NCBI RefSeq assembly: GCF_963556105.2
Contig: NZ_OY829948.1
Span: forward strand, 62,001 to 126,000
Reading direction: 5' to 3'
From: an uncultured Tolumonas sp.
GTDB taxonomy: Bacteria; Pseudomonadota; Gammaproteobacteria; Enterobacterales; Aeromonadaceae
DNA: 64,000 nucleotides
The notes under the pieces are model-generated. The model was not told the origin of the DNA and did no database searches. It saw nothing but the letters and a program-made list of their open reading frames with translations. The translations under genes were made by a program, and so were the position numbers. Shown here in pieces: positions 62,537 to 64,000 of this stretch. Every line of letters begins with the position of its first letter. The first letter of the stretch is position 1.

Positions 62537-64000
62537 ATGAACACAATGTCGCTGAAAAACAAACTATCCATCGCAGCCAGTGCAGCTATCTTACTGGTGG
62601 GTGTGATATTAACGACTGAAACTTATTTAGCAGCCAAATCGCGTTTAGAAACAAATCTAAGCCAGCAGGTTGATGATTTGGGAAACACCTTTGCAGCCAG
62701 TGTTAATTACTGGTTTAACAGCAAAGGTTCCGCGATAAAAGCATTTCAGGCTGATCCGACCAACGACATTGAAATCGTAAAAGGGCTACAACAAACACGT
62801 CTTTCCGGTGAGTTTGATAACGTGTTTTATGCCCGCCCGGATGGTAGTCAATTAAATGCCAATGGTGTGGTGTTACCGCCAGGCAATGATGACCCACGCA
62901 AGTGGGATTGGTATCAAAAAGCACAAGCCAACCCAGCTGAAGTCTATGTATCGCCACCATCTATTGCCGCTGCAACCGGACAATTTGTGGTATCACTGGG
63001 TAAAGCCGTACAACAAAATGGCAAGACCTCCGCAATTTTGGGGGTTGATGTAACGGTAACTGAACTGCTGAACCAGTTGAGTAAAGTACAATTGCCTGGT
63101 GATGGCAGTGCGTTTTTAATCAATAACAATGGCATCATTCTGGTTCATACTGAGAAAGAACAGTTATCGCAACCAATCAGCAAATTATACCCTGAACTGG
63201 ATTTCGCCAGTCTAAGCAGTATGAAAGCAGGTCAATTCCGTTTGGTTCAACACAATAACCGAACCGAACGCGTTTATGTCTCACCGGTAAGCGGTCAGAA
63301 TCAGCTTTTGGTGTTAGTGCTGGATAACGACAAAGTCACTGCCCCCCTGTATACACAGATGTGGACCAGTATCGGCGTATTGCTGGTTGTTCTGTTAATT
63401 TCCTTAGGTGGCTTTGCACTGATGTGTAATGCCTTGTTCCGTCCGTTAGCCGTCGTTTCACAAGCACTGGCTAAGATAGCCGATGGTAACGGTGATCTGA
63501 CACAGCGTATTCCACTGAGCAACCGTGATGAAGTTGGGCAATTAGCGGCTAACTTCAATAAGTTTGTCGACAGCCTACATCAATTGATCGCGCATGTTCG
63601 TCATCAGGCCAAAGATATTGGTGATGAAGCATCTCAAGGTTTACGTCGCACTAAAACTTCAGTGCAGGAATTAGGTCGTCAGCAGCAAGAAATTGCGATG
63701 GTAGCAACCGCTGTCACTGAAATGGCCTCTGCAACACAGGAAATTGCCAATAATGCCGAACAAACTGCAGCCGCTGCGATTCAATCTGCCGAAAGCAGTG
63801 AAGCAGGTAAATCTTTAGTTAATAAAACTCGTGAATCTATCCGTCATCTGGCAGATGGGGTTTCTGAAGCGACCGATGTTATTGCGCAACTGGATCGCCA
63901 TGCGCAAGAAATCAACGGTATTCTGGCCACAATCAAGGGTATTGCCGAACAAACCAACTTATTGGCACTCAATGCTGCTATTGAAGCGGCTCGTGCCGGT
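62537..64000 (+). CDS. Methyl-accepting chemotaxis protein (cut by window edge)
   Basis: The frame is open from ATG 62537 (MNTMSLKNKLSIAAS) to the window end, 488 codons. A first membrane helix (about 8-28) is followed by a periplasmic dCache-type sensor domain (KWDWYQKA and LGVDVTVTELL are typical), a second helix (about 276-300), a HAMP domain (about 300-352) and the start of the signalling domain, which includes the hairpin-tip sequence EQTNLLALNAAIEAARAG at the very end. The C-terminal half is missing. GGGGG lies about eleven bases before the start. The ligand is unknown; dCache domains often bind amino acids or other small molecules. Confidence 0.95.
   Translation, partial: MNTMSLKNKLSIAASAAILLVGVILTTETYLAAKSRLETNLSQQVDDLGNTFAASVNYWFNSKGSAIKAFQADPTNDIEIVKGLQQTRLSGEFDNVFYARPDGSQLNANGVVLPPGNDDPRKWDWYQKAQANPAEVYVSPPSIAAATGQFVVSLGKAVQQNGKTSAILGVDVTVTELLNQLSKVQLPGDGSAFLINNNGIILVHTEKEQLSQPISKLYPELDFASLSSMKAGQFRLVQHNNRTERVYVSPVSGQNQLLVLVLDNDKVTAPLYTQMWTSIGVLLVVLLISLGGFALMCNALFRPLAVVSQALAKIADGNGDLTQRIPLSNRDEVGQLAANFNKFVDSLHQLIAHVRHQAKDIGDEASQGLRRTKTSVQELGRQQQEIAMVATAVTEMASATQEIANNAEQTAAAAIQSAESSEAGKSLVNKTRESIRHLADGVSEATDVIAQLDRHAQEINGILATIKGIAEQTNLLALNAAIEAARAG

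Overview
The window is ordinary gammaproteobacterial chromosome of moderate GC content and high coding density. The gene set points to the Aeromonadales (a Tolumonas- or Aeromonas-like organism): a fused thiDE in a thiC-DE-F-S-G-H operon, the yoaA-tsaB-yeaY order, hexR-pykA, a yeaG-yeaH-ycgB cluster, an ERIC-type repeat, and prfB-lysS with an RF2 frameshift site. The genus is an inference from protein resemblance and gene order. No prophage, insertion sequence, CRISPR array, rRNA or tRNA gene was seen.

Layout, left to right. 1-560: start of a truncated membrane or exported protein and a STAS-domain protein. 790-7360: thiamine operon on the minus strand behind a promoter and a TPP riboswitch. 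7399-7526: an ERIC element. 7527-11049: yoaA-tsaB-unknown-yeaY on the minus strand. 11273-24048, plus strand: glgP, the PrkA/YeaH/SpoVR-like cluster with a candidate sigma-54 promoter, a Lon protease, a small unknown protein behind a candidate structured RNA, and glgX. 24116-29071: a tripartite EmrAB/outer-membrane efflux operon with a divergent TetR regulator and face-to-face promoters. 29134-37824: an RcnB-like periplasmic protein, rhtA, carAB, dapB, fklB and an M48 lipoprotein peptidase. 37988-43486: a bifunctional OlsF-type acyltransferase, glk, hexR and pykA. 43529-55986: a dense cyclic-di-GMP and phosphorelay locus, all on the minus strand. 56407-62256: rimO, ybiT, lysS and prfB. 62537 to the end: a chemoreceptor cut by the window edge.

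The signalling locus is the most interesting region. In transcription order it encodes a periplasmic solute-binding-like protein, a hybrid histidine kinase (HisKA-HATPase-REC-REC-HPt), a REC-REC-PAS-PAS-GGDEF-EAL protein whose cyclase motif has decayed to GGDVF, a REC-domain remnant, a PAS-PAS-GGDEF-EAL protein, a PAS-PAS-GGEEF cyclase, and a tandem-HD HD-GYP phosphodiesterase. The REC remnant is in the same reading frame as the upstream EAL protein, just past its TAA stop. It looks as if one Leu codon became a stop and cut a third REC domain from the C-terminus. Overlapping or closely spaced genes suggest that a periplasmic signal is passed by phosphorelay into c-di-GMP turnover; that pathway is inferred.

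Other points of note are alternative start codons chosen from ribosome-binding sites (TTG for carA and yoaA, GTG for ybiT), a compound terminator ending right at the rhtA start codon, a non-phosphorylatable-looking STAS motif, and several palindromic intergenic elements.
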